A DNA stretch of 12,394 bases from Chloroflexota bacterium (GTDB lineage Bacteria > Chloroflexota > Anaerolineae > Anaerolineales > UBA4823). Location: NCBI GenBank assembly GCA_030636125.1, contig DAOVXM010000020.1, forward strand, positions 1 through 12,394. Reading direction: 5' to 3'. Below are positions 1 through 6,332 of the stretch, one piece after another. The position numbers and the translations under genes were made by a program. Positions within the stretch are counted from its first letter, which is position 1. Each line of letters begins with the position of its first letter. The notes beneath the pieces were generated by a model. The model was not told the DNA's origin. It saw nothing but the letters and a program-made list of their open reading frames with translations, and did not search any database.

Positions 1-568
1 CGATCACGCCTGGGCAGACTGCGTTTACTCGAATATTGTAAGCCGCGAATTCACGAGATGCTTCGCGAGTTAACCCAAGTAAGCCACTTTTGCTGGCAAC
101 ATAAGCCGAGCGGTCTCTCAGTCCGTGGGCGCGTCCGGCAATCGAACCTATGTTGACCACCACACCACCGCCTTGCTCACGCATCACTCGTCCCACCGAC
201 TGCAGGGTGAAAAACGCACCTGTAAGGTTAACATCGATGGTACGCCGCCAATCCCATTCATCCATTTCAAGTATTGAGGCATGTGGCTCTACCCCCGCGT
301 TGTTTATCAGGATATCGATCCGTTCCCAATCATCAAGAACTTCCGACACCATGGCTTGAACAGGCATTTTCTTAGCCACATCGTACACATATTCCTTACA
401 ACGCCCGCCCGCGCTGGCGATGTGGTCTACGGTCTGTTCCAGGTTTACAGGGGTGATATCATTAGCAGCCACGATGGCGCCGCGCTCAGCAAAAGCCTCG
501 GCTATCGCCCGGCCTATGCCTCTTCCAGCGCCGGTGACAAGTACAACTTTATTCGTATATTCATACAT
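1..568 (-). CDS. SDR family NAD(P)-dependent oxidoreductase (FabG-like), 3' end cut by window edge
   Basis: Short-chain dehydrogenase/reductase, expected to be cytoplasmic and to reduce a ketone or oxidise an alcohol with NAD(P)H/NAD(P). The first 189 residues are visible. The Rossmann glycine motif TGAGRGIG is at residues 12-19, NNAG at 89-92, the structural Asn in DVNL near 114, the catalytic Ser in NIGSIAG at 142, and the YxxxK pair at Tyr156/Lys160. VNAVCPG follows just before the edge. All classical SDR catalytic residues are therefore present. About 60 C-terminal residues, which carry the substrate loop, lie outside the window. The ATG at 568 has a GGAG Shine-Dalgarno five bases upstream. 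It lies 46 bases downstream of the M23 peptidase gene on the same strand and is probably the fourth gene of that operon. Members with this architecture include 3-oxoacyl-ACP reductase and many sugar, alcohol and steroid dehydrogenases; the substrate cannot be told from this part. Confidence 0.9.
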   Translation of the reverse strand, partial: MYEYTNKVVLVTGAGRGIGRAIAEAFAERGAIVAANDITPVNLEQTVDHIASAGGRCKEYVYDVAKKMPVQAMVSEVLDDWERIDILINNAGVEPHASILEMDEWDWRRTIDVNLTGAFFTLQSVGRVMREQGGGVVVNIGSIAGRAHGLRDRSAYVASKSGLLGLTREASREFAAYNIRVNAVCPGVI

Positions 569-614
569 AATAGCTCCATCACCGCAGCGAAAGTCGTCAA
601 ATGAAATCCAACCT

Positions 615-1340
615 TTAGCTTTTCACAGAACCCTCACACACCGGGATATCATCTGAATTCAAATTCGCATTGAGCGGCAAGCCAAGATACAACGAGGGGT
701 CCAGCGTGTTCCGGATGTCCAACTCGTTACGGAAACTACCACGACCGTCATCTTTGACAATCGAAAAATGCAGATGTACACCCGTGGGGTTATACGGATC
801 GCCGGAATAGTTGCCCTGATAGCCCAATAATGTGCCCGCCTCTACATATACCTCGGCTGTACCTGGAGGAAATTCTGCGGAGATATAAGAATCCCCCCCT
901 ACATCGGCCATATGCGTGTAATAAGTCCAGATTTGACGACCCGGGTTGAGGGGATCTTCAGGTATACGGATGATCACCGTTGATTTCCAATCTGGCAAAC
1001 GGCTCAGATATCCAGGGTAGGCTGCAATAACCGGTGTCACGTTCAAGCCATTGCCACCGAAAATATCGATTCCTTGATGGTGGTGCCCTACTCGAAAAGA
1101 ATCATCCCATAGATAACCAACAAAACCATCGGTGGGGAAAATAAATGGCGCTTGCCCACACTGCTCCCCAGCACGAATAGACCATTTAGGGCGGCTCGCT
1201 GAGTTGTTAAGCCAAGCCAGGACGCGGGCTGAGCGTGAGATATTTGTCCCATACCAGCGATAAACGAAATACCCTGCTACGATAACCAGAATGATCAAAG
1301 CAGAGAAGATAATACGTGGCAAGGAACGGCGAGAATTCAT
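615..1340 (-). CDS. Membrane-anchored M23 (LytM-type) metallopeptidase
   Basis: Probable peptidoglycan endopeptidase of the M23 zinc metallopeptidase family, 241 residues. Residues 9-27 form one hydrophobic helix after a basic N-terminus (MNSRRSLPR), which fits a signal anchor with the catalytic domain outside the membrane. The zinc-binding set is complete: HxGxD is HQGID with His88 and Asp92, a conserved His143 lies in TYYTHM, and HxH is HLH with His189 and His191 before FS. It is therefore predicted to be active, unlike degenerate EnvC/NlpD types. There is no LysM or SH3 domain and no long coiled coil, so the protein is little more than an anchor plus the domain. The ATG at 1340 lies eight bases after the stop of the YbaK-like gene and lacks a clear Shine-Dalgarno, so translation may be coupled. 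The exact bond cleaved cannot be inferred. Confidence 0.88.
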   Translation of the reverse strand: MNSRRSLPRIIFSALIILVIVAGYFVYRWYGTNISRSARVLAWLNNSASRPKWSIRAGEQCGQAPFIFPTDGFVGYLWDDSFRVGHHHQGIDIFGGNGLNVTPVIAAYPGYLSRLPDWKSTVIIRIPEDPLNPGRQIWTYYTHMADVGGDSYISAEFPPGTAEVYVEAGTLLGYQGNYSGDPYNPTGVHLHFSIVKDDGRGSFRNELDIRNTLDPSLYLGLPLNANLNSDDIPVCEGSVKS

Positions 1341-1348
1341 CAGCGGGT

Positions 1349-1831
1349 CTAAACAGAGGGGTTGTTAACCAAATCCATCACTCGGGCATTTGTGGCTTGG
1401 AGAATGTCTTTGGGTGATAAACGCAGCAGCGCGTTCTCCGCCCCACCCCCAGCGTAGACAACGGACTGTTCCAGCACACGCTGGTCAAGCAAAGTTTTTA
1501 TCGGTTGGCGATGAGCAAAGGGCGGCATTGCACCCACCTCATAACCAGACACTTCCAACACCGTTTCTGGTGAGGCGAGCTTCACTTTCTTCCGGCCTAC
1601 TCCACAAATACTTGCAATCGCCCGTCGATCAACACGGTCAGTGCCGCAGGTAACAGCCAAAACTGGTTGGTCGACCACCATGAATAAGATGGACTTGACG
1701 ATCTGCTGGGGAATGGTACCCGCAGCCATAGCGGCGGCTTCCACAGTCGGGGTAGGCAATTCCAGGAATAAAACCTCTCCCTTGATAGCCCGATCTTCTA
1801 GGTAGGCTTGAATATCACTCGGTGTCAGCAC
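1349..1831 (-). CDS. YbaK/EbsC family aminoacyl-tRNA deacylase
   Basis: Protein of the YbaK/ProX editing-domain family, which hydrolyses mischarged aminoacyl-tRNA in trans, for example Cys-tRNA(Pro). From the chosen GTG it has 160 residues, the usual length of free-standing members. Seen in the sequence: an N-terminal LTPSDIQAYLEDR helix, the conserved Lys in QQIVKSILF, the GYEVGAMPPFAH segment that lines the active-site pocket in this family, and the C-terminal AGGG-LRLSPKD motif. The reading frame stays open upstream to an ATG at 1900, but that start would overlap the EthD-like gene by 86 bases. The GTG at 1831 has a GGGGAG Shine-Dalgarno eight bases upstream, and the family homology begins there, leaving a 17-base overlap. 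The family is clear; the tRNA specificity (YbaK, ProXp-ala or other) is not. Confidence 0.85.
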   Translation of the reverse strand: MLTPSDIQAYLEDRAIKGEVLFLELPTPTVEAAAMAAGTIPQQIVKSILFMVVDQPVLAVTCGTDRVDRRAIASICGVGRKKVKLASPETVLEVSGYEVGAMPPFAHRQPIKTLLDQRVLEQSVVYAGGGAENALLRLSPKDILQATNARVMDLVNNPSV

Positions 1832-2180
1832 TGGGCTCACTCCCCATGTCTTGTTTGTATTTGCGAATATTTTCCATATCATCCTCTTTGTGATCCGCAA
1901 AGAACAATGTCATCCGTCCACCTGTCATGGATTGTAATATTTTCCCAGCAGCGCTCCCTGAAGGCGAGTTCATCGCCTCTTGAAGCGCCTGTAGCGTATC
2001 AAAGTACAACTCATGGATTAAGGCAATATCACCACGGCCATACAAAACGGAATCTACGCGGCATGTCACTTCCCGGCGCAAACCTGGCATACTTTCTGCA
2101 TGTCGCAAAAATTGTGGCCAGGTCTCGTCAAAGACAGCCCAATCATCTGGTTCTTCAATCCATATCACTAATTTATGCAT
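1815..2180 (-). CDS. EthD-like dimeric alpha/beta-barrel (ferredoxin-like) small protein
   Basis: Small protein of 121 residues resembling the EthD family within the dimeric alpha-beta barrel superfamily. These are cytoplasmic proteins, often encoded near oxidoreductases, and most lack a defined reaction. The visible pattern is a first strand HKLVIWIEEP, a helix with MPGLRREVT, a central strand IALIHELYFDTLQALQEAMNSPSG and a last strand GGRMTLFFAD, matching the usual strand-helix-strand order. About 20 charged residues follow as a tail. The frame extends upstream to an ATG at 2234, but the ATG at 2180 is preferred: it has GGAG eight bases upstream, the homology starts there, and a consensus TATAAT (2200-2205, minus strand) lies inside the longer version. 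It appears to be the first gene of a four-gene minus-strand operon that includes an SDR oxidoreductase. The family call is by pattern, with moderate certainty. Confidence 0.68.
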   Translation of the reverse strand: MHKLVIWIEEPDDWAVFDETWPQFLRHAESMPGLRREVTCRVDSVLYGRGDIALIHELYFDTLQALQEAMNSPSGSAAGKILQSMTGGRMTLFFADHKEDDMENIRKYKQDMGSEPSADTE

Positions 2181-2199
2181 CTGCTCGTCTCCAGAGTAC

Positions 2200-2205
2200 A
2201 TTATA
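2200..2205 (-). promoter_or_regulatory. Predicted -10 box for the EthD-like operon
   Basis: On the minus strand this reads TATAAT, a perfect sigma-70-type -10 hexamer. It lies 19 bases upstream of the ATG at 2180 and would give a leader of about a dozen bases that still contains the GGAG ribosome binding site. No good -35 box is seen at 16-18 bases. It backs the shorter gene start. Confidence 0.5.
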
Positions 2206-2277
2206 CTCGTAGAGTGAACAACTCTCAGTATCATCAGGTATTAATATAAAACTTAGCACCGGCGCCTGTTTATATGG

Positions 2278-2283
2278 TATGAT
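2278..2283 (+). promoter_or_regulatory. Predicted extended -10 promoter for the acidic small protein
   Basis: TATGAT preceded by TGG gives an extended -10 (TGn) arrangement. A recognisable -35 box is absent, as is common for extended -10 promoters. Transcription would begin near 2290, just before the GGAGG ribosome binding site at 2294-2298, so the leader would be very short. It lies back-to-back with the EthD-like operon promoter about 75 bases away. Confidence 0.45.
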
Positions 2284-2303
2284 ACCGCGCAATGGAGGCA
2301 AAA

Positions 2304-2681
2304 ATGGAAGAAAAAATCACAATCATTGAGGGGCCTCCCCCGACTTTTGAAGCCGTCACAGATGGTTGGGTGCTGGGGCTTAGTGAAAGCCCAACCCTGG
2401 CAGATATCGCCGTCACCCAGTTACGAACCTTTAACGGTCCTGCCATGGTAGAGCGCTGCTATCGTGCCTGGAACAATCGCCAGTCGATCATCCTGGAATA
2501 TCGTACGCCAGAAGGCCTTGAGCACCAGGCTCCTATCGTTGCTGCCCGTTTTACGGAGCTCGACGATGGTCACCTGCTCCTCCTCTGGATTCGTCTCACG
2601 GACGACACCGTTGAACTGGAACTGGGCTATGATGACGATATAGGGGATGACGAGGACCTTGATTTCCCAGATTTACTATAA
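2304..2681 (+). CDS. Small acidic protein of unknown function
   Basis: I do not recognise this 125-residue protein. It has no signal peptide or membrane helix and no cysteine pair. The body alternates short strands and helices (for example GWVLGLSESPTLADIAVTQLRTF and HLLLLWIRLTDDTVELELGY) and ends in a very acidic tail, residues about 110-125, rich in Asp with DDDIGDDEDLDFPDLL. Such tails can mediate binding to basic partners, but that is inference. An upstream in-frame ATG at 2292 exists. The ATG at 2304 is preferred because GGAGG at 2294-2298 lies five bases before it, and the predicted extended -10 puts the transcript start near 2290. The gene is monocistronic: its own promoter, then a strong terminator 20 bases after the stop. 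Codon use looks like its neighbours. That it is translated is likely; no function is assigned. Confidence 0.75.
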   Translation: MEEKITIIEGPPPTFEAVTDGWVLGLSESPTLADIAVTQLRTFNGPAMVERCYRAWNNRQSIILEYRTPEGLEHQAPIVAARFTELDDGHLLLLWIRLTDDTVELELGYDDDIGDDEDLDFPDLL

Positions 2682-2700
2682 AAGACCTTACTGACATGAG

Positions 2701-2739
2701 AGAACCCGGGCTGCTGTAGCACACCCGGGTTCTTTTTTT
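2701..2739 (+). terminator. Rho-independent terminator after the acidic protein gene
   Basis: A perfect 10-bp stem (AGAACCCGGG at 2701-2710 with CCCGGGTTCT at 2724-2733), a 13-base loop and a run of seven T at 2733-2739. On the plus strand it ends the gene stopping at 2681. On the minus strand the hairpin lies about 50 bases past the galE stop but has no T run, so it would be at best a weak stop for that operon. Confidence 0.93.
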
Positions 2740-2781
2740 GAGAGTTTAGGTCCGCAAGACATAACCGCCTTGCTCTACAAT

Positions 2782-3792
2782 CTACTCGTATCCATTCGGG
2801 TTTAGGGATTGCCAGCGCCAAATATCTTCACACATCTCGCCAAGGTCTTTAACAGCAGCCCAACCTAGCTCTTTCTGTGCTTTTGACGGGTCTGCATAAG
2901 CCGCAGCAATATCACCTGACCGTCGAGGGACTATCTTATAAGGGATATTCTTTCCACAGGCTTTCTCAAACGCAGCTACCACTTCCAGCACACTATTTCC
3001 ACGGCCTGTGCCGAGATTATAGGTAACCACTCCCGGATCCGTTTCTAGCTTCTCCAGAGCGCGTAAATGCCCAATCGCCAGATCAACAACATGGATATAA
3101 TCCCTTACGCCTGTCCCGTCGCTGGTTGGATAATCATTACCAAAAACGGAGAGTTCAGCCAACCTGCCAACTGCGACTTGGGAAATGTATGGCAGCAAGT
3201 TATTGGGGATACCATTTGGATCCTCCCCAATCCTGCCACTGTGGTGCGCCCCAACCGGGTTGAAATAGCGCAACAGGGCAATATTCCAGGTAAAATCAGC
3301 TACCCATAGATCCCGCAGGATCTCTTCGATCATTAACTTTGAGCGACCATATGGGTTTGTAGCAGACAGCGGAAAATCTTCCGTGATGGGAACTTTATGT
3401 GGCTCACCGTACACGGTACATGATGAACTGAACACCAGGTTCATTACGCCATATTCCTTCATCACATCGCATAAAACAAGCGTTCCGGCCACGTTGTTAT
3501 GATAATAATGCCACGGCATTGCTACGGACTCACCCACAGCCTTCAAGCCAGCGAAATGTATCACCGCATCAATAGGAGCGCGTCCAAACACAGCACTGAG
3601 AGCGTCCCTGTCGTTTAGATCAACCTTATAAAACTCCAATCCCTGCGCGGATATTTCTTGCACCCTTTTCAAAGACTCCTCTTTACTATTGGAAAGGTTG
3701 TCCACAACTGCGACTTCATATCCCGCTTGAAGGAGTTCTACACAAGTATGACTGCCGATATAACCGGCACCACCAGTTACGAGTATTTTCAT
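2782..3792 (-). CDS. galE: UDP-glucose 4-epimerase
   Basis: Interconverts UDP-glucose and UDP-galactose with tightly bound NAD, feeding galactose use and glycan or exopolysaccharide precursors. It has 336 residues, the usual length. The N-terminal Rossmann motif GGAGYIGSH is at residues 7-15. DLNDRDAL (near 58) and [11 protein letters not shown] (79-89) are typical of GalE. The catalytic Ser is in FSSSCTVYG (about 124), and YxxxK is Tyr148/Lys152 in [16 protein letters not shown] and the terminal [12 protein letters not shown] complete the family pattern. The frame allows a GTG at 3807, but the ATG at 3792 is chosen: it begins directly at [13 protein letters not shown] and lies one base after the stop of the rhomboid gene, suggesting coupled translation. 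It is the last gene of gmk-rhomboid-galE. No other Leloir pathway gene is in view, so a role in surface glycan supply is as likely as galactose catabolism. Confidence 0.96.
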   Translation of the reverse strand: MKILVTGGAGYIGSHTCVELLQAGYEVAVVDNLSNSKEESLKRVQEISAQGLEFYKVDLNDRDALSAVFGRAPIDAVIHFAGLKAVGESVAMPWHYYHNNVAGTLVLCDVMKEYGVMNLVFSSSCTVYGEPHKVPITEDFPLSATNPYGRSKLMIEEILRDLWVADFTWNIALLRYFNPVGAHHSGRIGEDPNGIPNNLLPYISQVAVGRLAELSVFGNDYPTSDGTGVRDYIHVVDLAIGHLRALEKLETDPGVVTYNLGTGRGNSVLEVVAAFEKACGKNIPYKIVPRRSGDIAAAYADPSKAQKELGWAAVKDLGEMCEDIWRWQSLNPNGYE

Positions 3793-3793
3793 A

Positions 3794-4591
3794 TTATCCA
3801 AATCCACCTAAAAAATAAATGTTTATGGCAGCCAGCACAGCAAAGAGCGAAAAGTCCCCGACGCCCGCCAGGATGACCTCGCCAGTCTGGCGCTTGTCCA
3901 CCAACCTCAACGCAGGATAGATACCCTCCACGCGCAACAATGGGCCAGCAAACCAGGCAAATAGCGTCCCCCCGATCAGGCCACCAATGTGCCCCCAGTT
4001 ATCTATACCAGGTGAGAGACCGATCACCAGATTTATTGCCGCTACCGTGATGATGTTAATCAACGCCCGTTGGCCAATTTTGCCGTACACCTCCCTGTTG
4101 CGGTAAAAGAATACCCCTTCGGCACCCAACAAACCAAATATCGCCGTAGAGGCACCCAGGGAGGGAGCGGGAGAAAACAAGAACGAAAACACATTGCCAG
4201 CAAATCCACCTAGGAAATAGAGGGCCAAAAAGCGCCCATGCCCGTATTGACGCTCCAATCCCGGTCCGAAAATAAACAAGGCATACATATTGAAGGCGAT
4301 ATGAAGAAACGATCCATGCAGAAACACCGGCGTAATTAAACGCCAGAGTTGCCCTTGAAAAATCAATTCGTTAATTTTCATACCCAAAAGGGCTGGGTAA
4401 TCTACCCCTGCAATAGATTCGCTAGCCATCTGCAACACAAACACGATTATGGTAATCCCCATCAGCGTGTACGTGACTGCTGGGGTGGTAGTGGGGGCTC
4501 TAACAGAGACCTGCCGGGGGATGGCTTCCTGGCCAAATCCCTGCGGTGGGGATGAATCCGAGTTTGAAGATGATGGATAATTTTGATTCAC
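3794..4591 (-). CDS. Rhomboid family intramembrane serine protease
   Basis: Polytopic membrane protease of the S54 rhomboid family, which cuts substrates within or near their transmembrane helices; 265 residues. The first 35 residues are Ser/Pro-rich, probably disordered and cytoplasmic. A first helix is at about 40-58, followed by a loop and then the core. HIAFN (His97, Asn101) and the RxYG-like ERQYGHGR loop match the family. The nucleophile motif is GASTAIFG with Ser148, and the catalytic His is His201 in [12 protein letters not shown] last hydrophobic segment spans 241-262, giving about seven helices. The dyad is intact, so it is predicted active. Its ATG at 4591 overlaps the gmk stop as ATGA, and galE starts one base after its own stop. 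No substrate is evident; the neighbours are metabolic genes, so co-transcription need not mean a shared pathway. Confidence 0.93.
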   Translation of the reverse strand: MNQNYPSSSNSDSSPPQGFGQEAIPRQVSVRAPTTTPAVTYTLMGITIIVFVLQMASESIAGVDYPALLGMKINELIFQGQLWRLITPVFLHGSFLHIAFNMYALFIFGPGLERQYGHGRFLALYFLGGFAGNVFSFLFSPAPSLGASTAIFGLLGAEGVFFYRNREVYGKIGQRALINIITVAAINLVIGLSPGIDNWGHIGGLIGGTLFAWFAGPLLRVEGIYPALRLVDKRQTGEVILAGVGDFSLFAVLAAINIYFLGGFG

Positions 4592-5211
4592 AAAGTCACC
4601 TTTCTTGGGTTGACGCGTTGATGTTCCGCCTGTATGATCGCCAGAATCTTATCGACCGTCTCGTCAAGCAAATCTTCCCGGTTGACCACCACATAATCGA
4701 ACTCATCGATACGCTTTAATTCCTGACGGGCTGTAGCAATGCGCAGATTCAGCCCCTCAGGAGTCTCCGATTTACGCGCTTTCAAGCGGTTTACCAATTC
4801 GTCTTCATCCTGGGTGGTTAGAAAAATCAACACTGCCTCGGGGGAAAGCTCCCGGATGGTGGCTGCCCCTTGCACGTCGATCCGCATAAGAACGTCTTTC
4901 CCACTGGCTAAAGCCTGGCGTACTTGTTCCTTGGGAATACCTTTGTAGTCATTATAAACAATGGCATACTCAAGCAATTCATCCATCTCTATCATTTCGG
5001 CAAACTCATCGGAAGAAACAAAGATATAATCCACTCCGTGCACTTCATCGGGACGTGGTGGGCGCGTGGTAGCCGTGACCACAAAATGAAAAGGGAGATC
5101 GCGCTCCTTCATGCGCTGAATGACCGTGTCTTTCCCCACCCCGGATGGCCCAGAGATGACTACCAGCAATGGCTCCTTTTGATTTGGATTAAATCCGATC
5201 GGGTATGTCAT
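4588..5211 (-). CDS. gmk: Guanylate kinase
   Basis: Phosphorylates GMP (and dGMP) to GDP with ATP in the cytoplasm, needed for GTP, dGTP and (p)ppGpp supply; 207 residues, normal length. The Walker A loop is GPSGVGKDT at residues 21-29. The GMP-binding segment is TATTRPPRPDEVHGVDYIFV, with TRxxR, Gly and Tyr all present. DVQGA follows (RIDVQGAATIRE), then the lid region with RLKARKSETPEG and the terminal YVVVNRED helix. The residue after the P-loop Lys is Asp rather than the usual Ser, giving GKDT; the following Thr is kept. The ATG at 5211 has GAGGG upstream. It is the first gene of a three-gene unit with the rhomboid protease and galE. Its upstream region of 98 bases is shared with divergent fmdB; I see no convincing gmk promoter there. 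Confidence 0.96.
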   Translation of the reverse strand: MTYPIGFNPNQKEPLLVVISGPSGVGKDTVIQRMKERDLPFHFVVTATTRPPRPDEVHGVDYIFVSSDEFAEMIEMDELLEYAIVYNDYKGIPKEQVRQALASGKDVLMRIDVQGAATIRELSPEAVLIFLTTQDEDELVNRLKARKSETPEGLNLRIATARQELKRIDEFDYVVVNREDLLDETVDKILAIIQAEHQRVNPRKVTL

Positions 5212-5249
5212 ATGCCCTCTATAAATTTGAATAAAATTGTTGCGTATCC

Positions 5250-5279
5250 TTGCCCCGTTTCTAAACTCCTGATTATAAT
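5250..5279 (+). promoter_or_regulatory. Predicted sigma-70-type promoter of the FmdB-like gene
   Basis: -35 TTGCCC at 5250-5255 and a perfect -10 TATAAT at 5274-5279, separated by 18 bases. It points at the FmdB-like gene, whose AAGGAG ribosome binding site sits a few bases before the ATG at 5310. Confidence 0.6.
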
Positions 5280-5309
5280 ATTGAGGAGAGGATACAAAGG
5301 AGATATATT

Positions 5310-5702
5310 ATGCCTACTTATCAATATCGGTGCCTGAACTGCCAAAAACCCTTTGACCTATTCATGTCCTATAGCGAATATGATACCAGCAGCGTTCACT
5401 GTCCCCGCTGCGATAGCGATCAAGTGCAACGACGAATTGGCCGAATCAGGTTCGCTCGCTCGGAAGAGAGCCGTTTGGAATCGTTTGCCGATCCTAGCAA
5501 CCTGGAAGGCCTGGAGGATGATCCGAAGGCCCTGGGGAGCATGATGCGCCAGATGAGCAGCGAAATGGGAGAAGATATGGGTCCTGAATTTGACGAAGTG
5601 ATCGATCGCCTCGAAGCCGGACAATCTCCGGAAGAAATTGAAGAGAGTATACCAGAGCTGGGAGAAGGTGGTAGCGATTTCGGGGGCATGGACGGCTTCT
5701 AA
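5310..5702 (+). CDS. FmdB family zinc ribbon protein
   Basis: Small protein of the FmdB/CxxC_CXXC_SSSS zinc ribbon family, 130 residues. The N-terminal MPTYQYRCLNCQKPFDLF is characteristic, with Cys8/Cys11 and Cys31/Cys34 (CPRC) as the four zinc ligands. The founding member was linked to formamidase regulation in a methylotroph, but most members have no proven role; some are suspected to regulate or to assist complexes. After the ribbon (about residue 45) comes a long acidic, Met-rich helical part (MMRQMSSEMGEDMGPEFDEVIDRLEAGQSPEEIEESIPE) and a Gly-rich end. The start is fixed by family alignment and a strong AAGGAG site. The gene has its own promoter and no terminator; its TAA overlaps the stop of convergent tmk by sharing bases 5700-5701. 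Family certain, function open. Confidence 0.88.
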   Translation: MPTYQYRCLNCQKPFDLFMSYSEYDTSSVHCPRCDSDQVQRRIGRIRFARSEESRLESFADPSNLEGLEDDPKALGSMMRQMSSEMGEDMGPEFDEVIDRLEAGQSPEEIEESIPELGEGGSDFGGMDGF

Positions 5703-6319
5703 CCCTTAACCGGCAACATCCCTAACACCAGCTGACGAATAGCCGCCTGAACAAGATCGGGCGGCTGTCCTGCATTAACTACCTTCCATCGTTCAGGTTC
5801 CGCCTGAACTAATTTATGGTACCCCTGGCGTACACGTTGGTGAAAAGCCAGATCGTAAGCATCTAAGCGATTCCACTCCCCTCCGCGAGCCCGCCGCTGT
5901 AAACCTTCCTCTACATCAACATCCAATAAAACCGTGAGGTTTGGCTTCAATCCGCCGGTAGCAAACTCGATAATGGTTTTTAATTTCTCTAAATCCACCT
6001 GATGCCCATAACCCTGGTAGGCAAGGGTTGAGTCCGCGTATCGATCGCTTAGAACGATACCACCGCTCTTCAGATGTGGACGGATAACTTGTTCAACGAG
6101 CTGGGCTCGTGAGGCTTGAAAGAGTAAGATCTCTGTGCGCGGTCGCATGGTTGTATTTTCCAGGTTGGAGAGGACATCCCGGATTTGGTCACCAATAGGC
6201 GTCCCTCCAGGTTCACGGGTGGCGAGCACGTCGTATCCTTCTTGGCGCAAATATTCAACCAACTGCGCAACTTGGCTTGTTTTCCCACTCCCCTCAGGTC
6301 CCTCGAATGAAATGAACAT
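5699..6319 (-). CDS. tmk: Thymidylate kinase
   Basis: Phosphorylates dTMP to dTDP with ATP, the last common step of dTTP synthesis from the salvage and de novo routes; cytoplasmic, 206 residues, usual length. It opens with FISFEGPEGSGKTSQ (P-loop GPEGSGKT). TREPGGTPIGDQIRDVL is the conserved dTMP-site segment, LSDRYADSTLAYQG holds the DRY motif, and RARGGEWNRLDA is the lid. An Arg-rich lid together with no Arg in the P-loop fits the bacterial type II arrangement. The ATG at 6319 is set by family alignment; its ribosome binding site is weak (GGGAG lies 17 bases upstream), so it probably depends on the R3H ATPase gene that ends 13 bases earlier. The stop overlaps the stop of convergent fmdB. 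It is the third gene of a GNAT-like, R3H ATPase, tmk operon. Confidence 0.96.
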   Translation of the reverse strand: MFISFEGPEGSGKTSQVAQLVEYLRQEGYDVLATREPGGTPIGDQIRDVLSNLENTTMRPRTEILLFQASRAQLVEQVIRPHLKSGGIVLSDRYADSTLAYQGYGHQVDLEKLKTIIEFATGGLKPNLTVLLDVDVEEGLQRRARGGEWNRLDAYDLAFHQRVRQGYHKLVQAEPERWKVVNAGQPPDLVQAAIRQLVLGMLPVKG

Positions 6320-6332
6320 AACGCGTTAGGTG

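Noticed and set aside
150..604. Three plus-strand frames opposite the SDR gene
   Set aside because: They lie on the reverse of a clear SDR with all motifs, have no ribosome binding site, and their translations are low-complexity shadow sequence.
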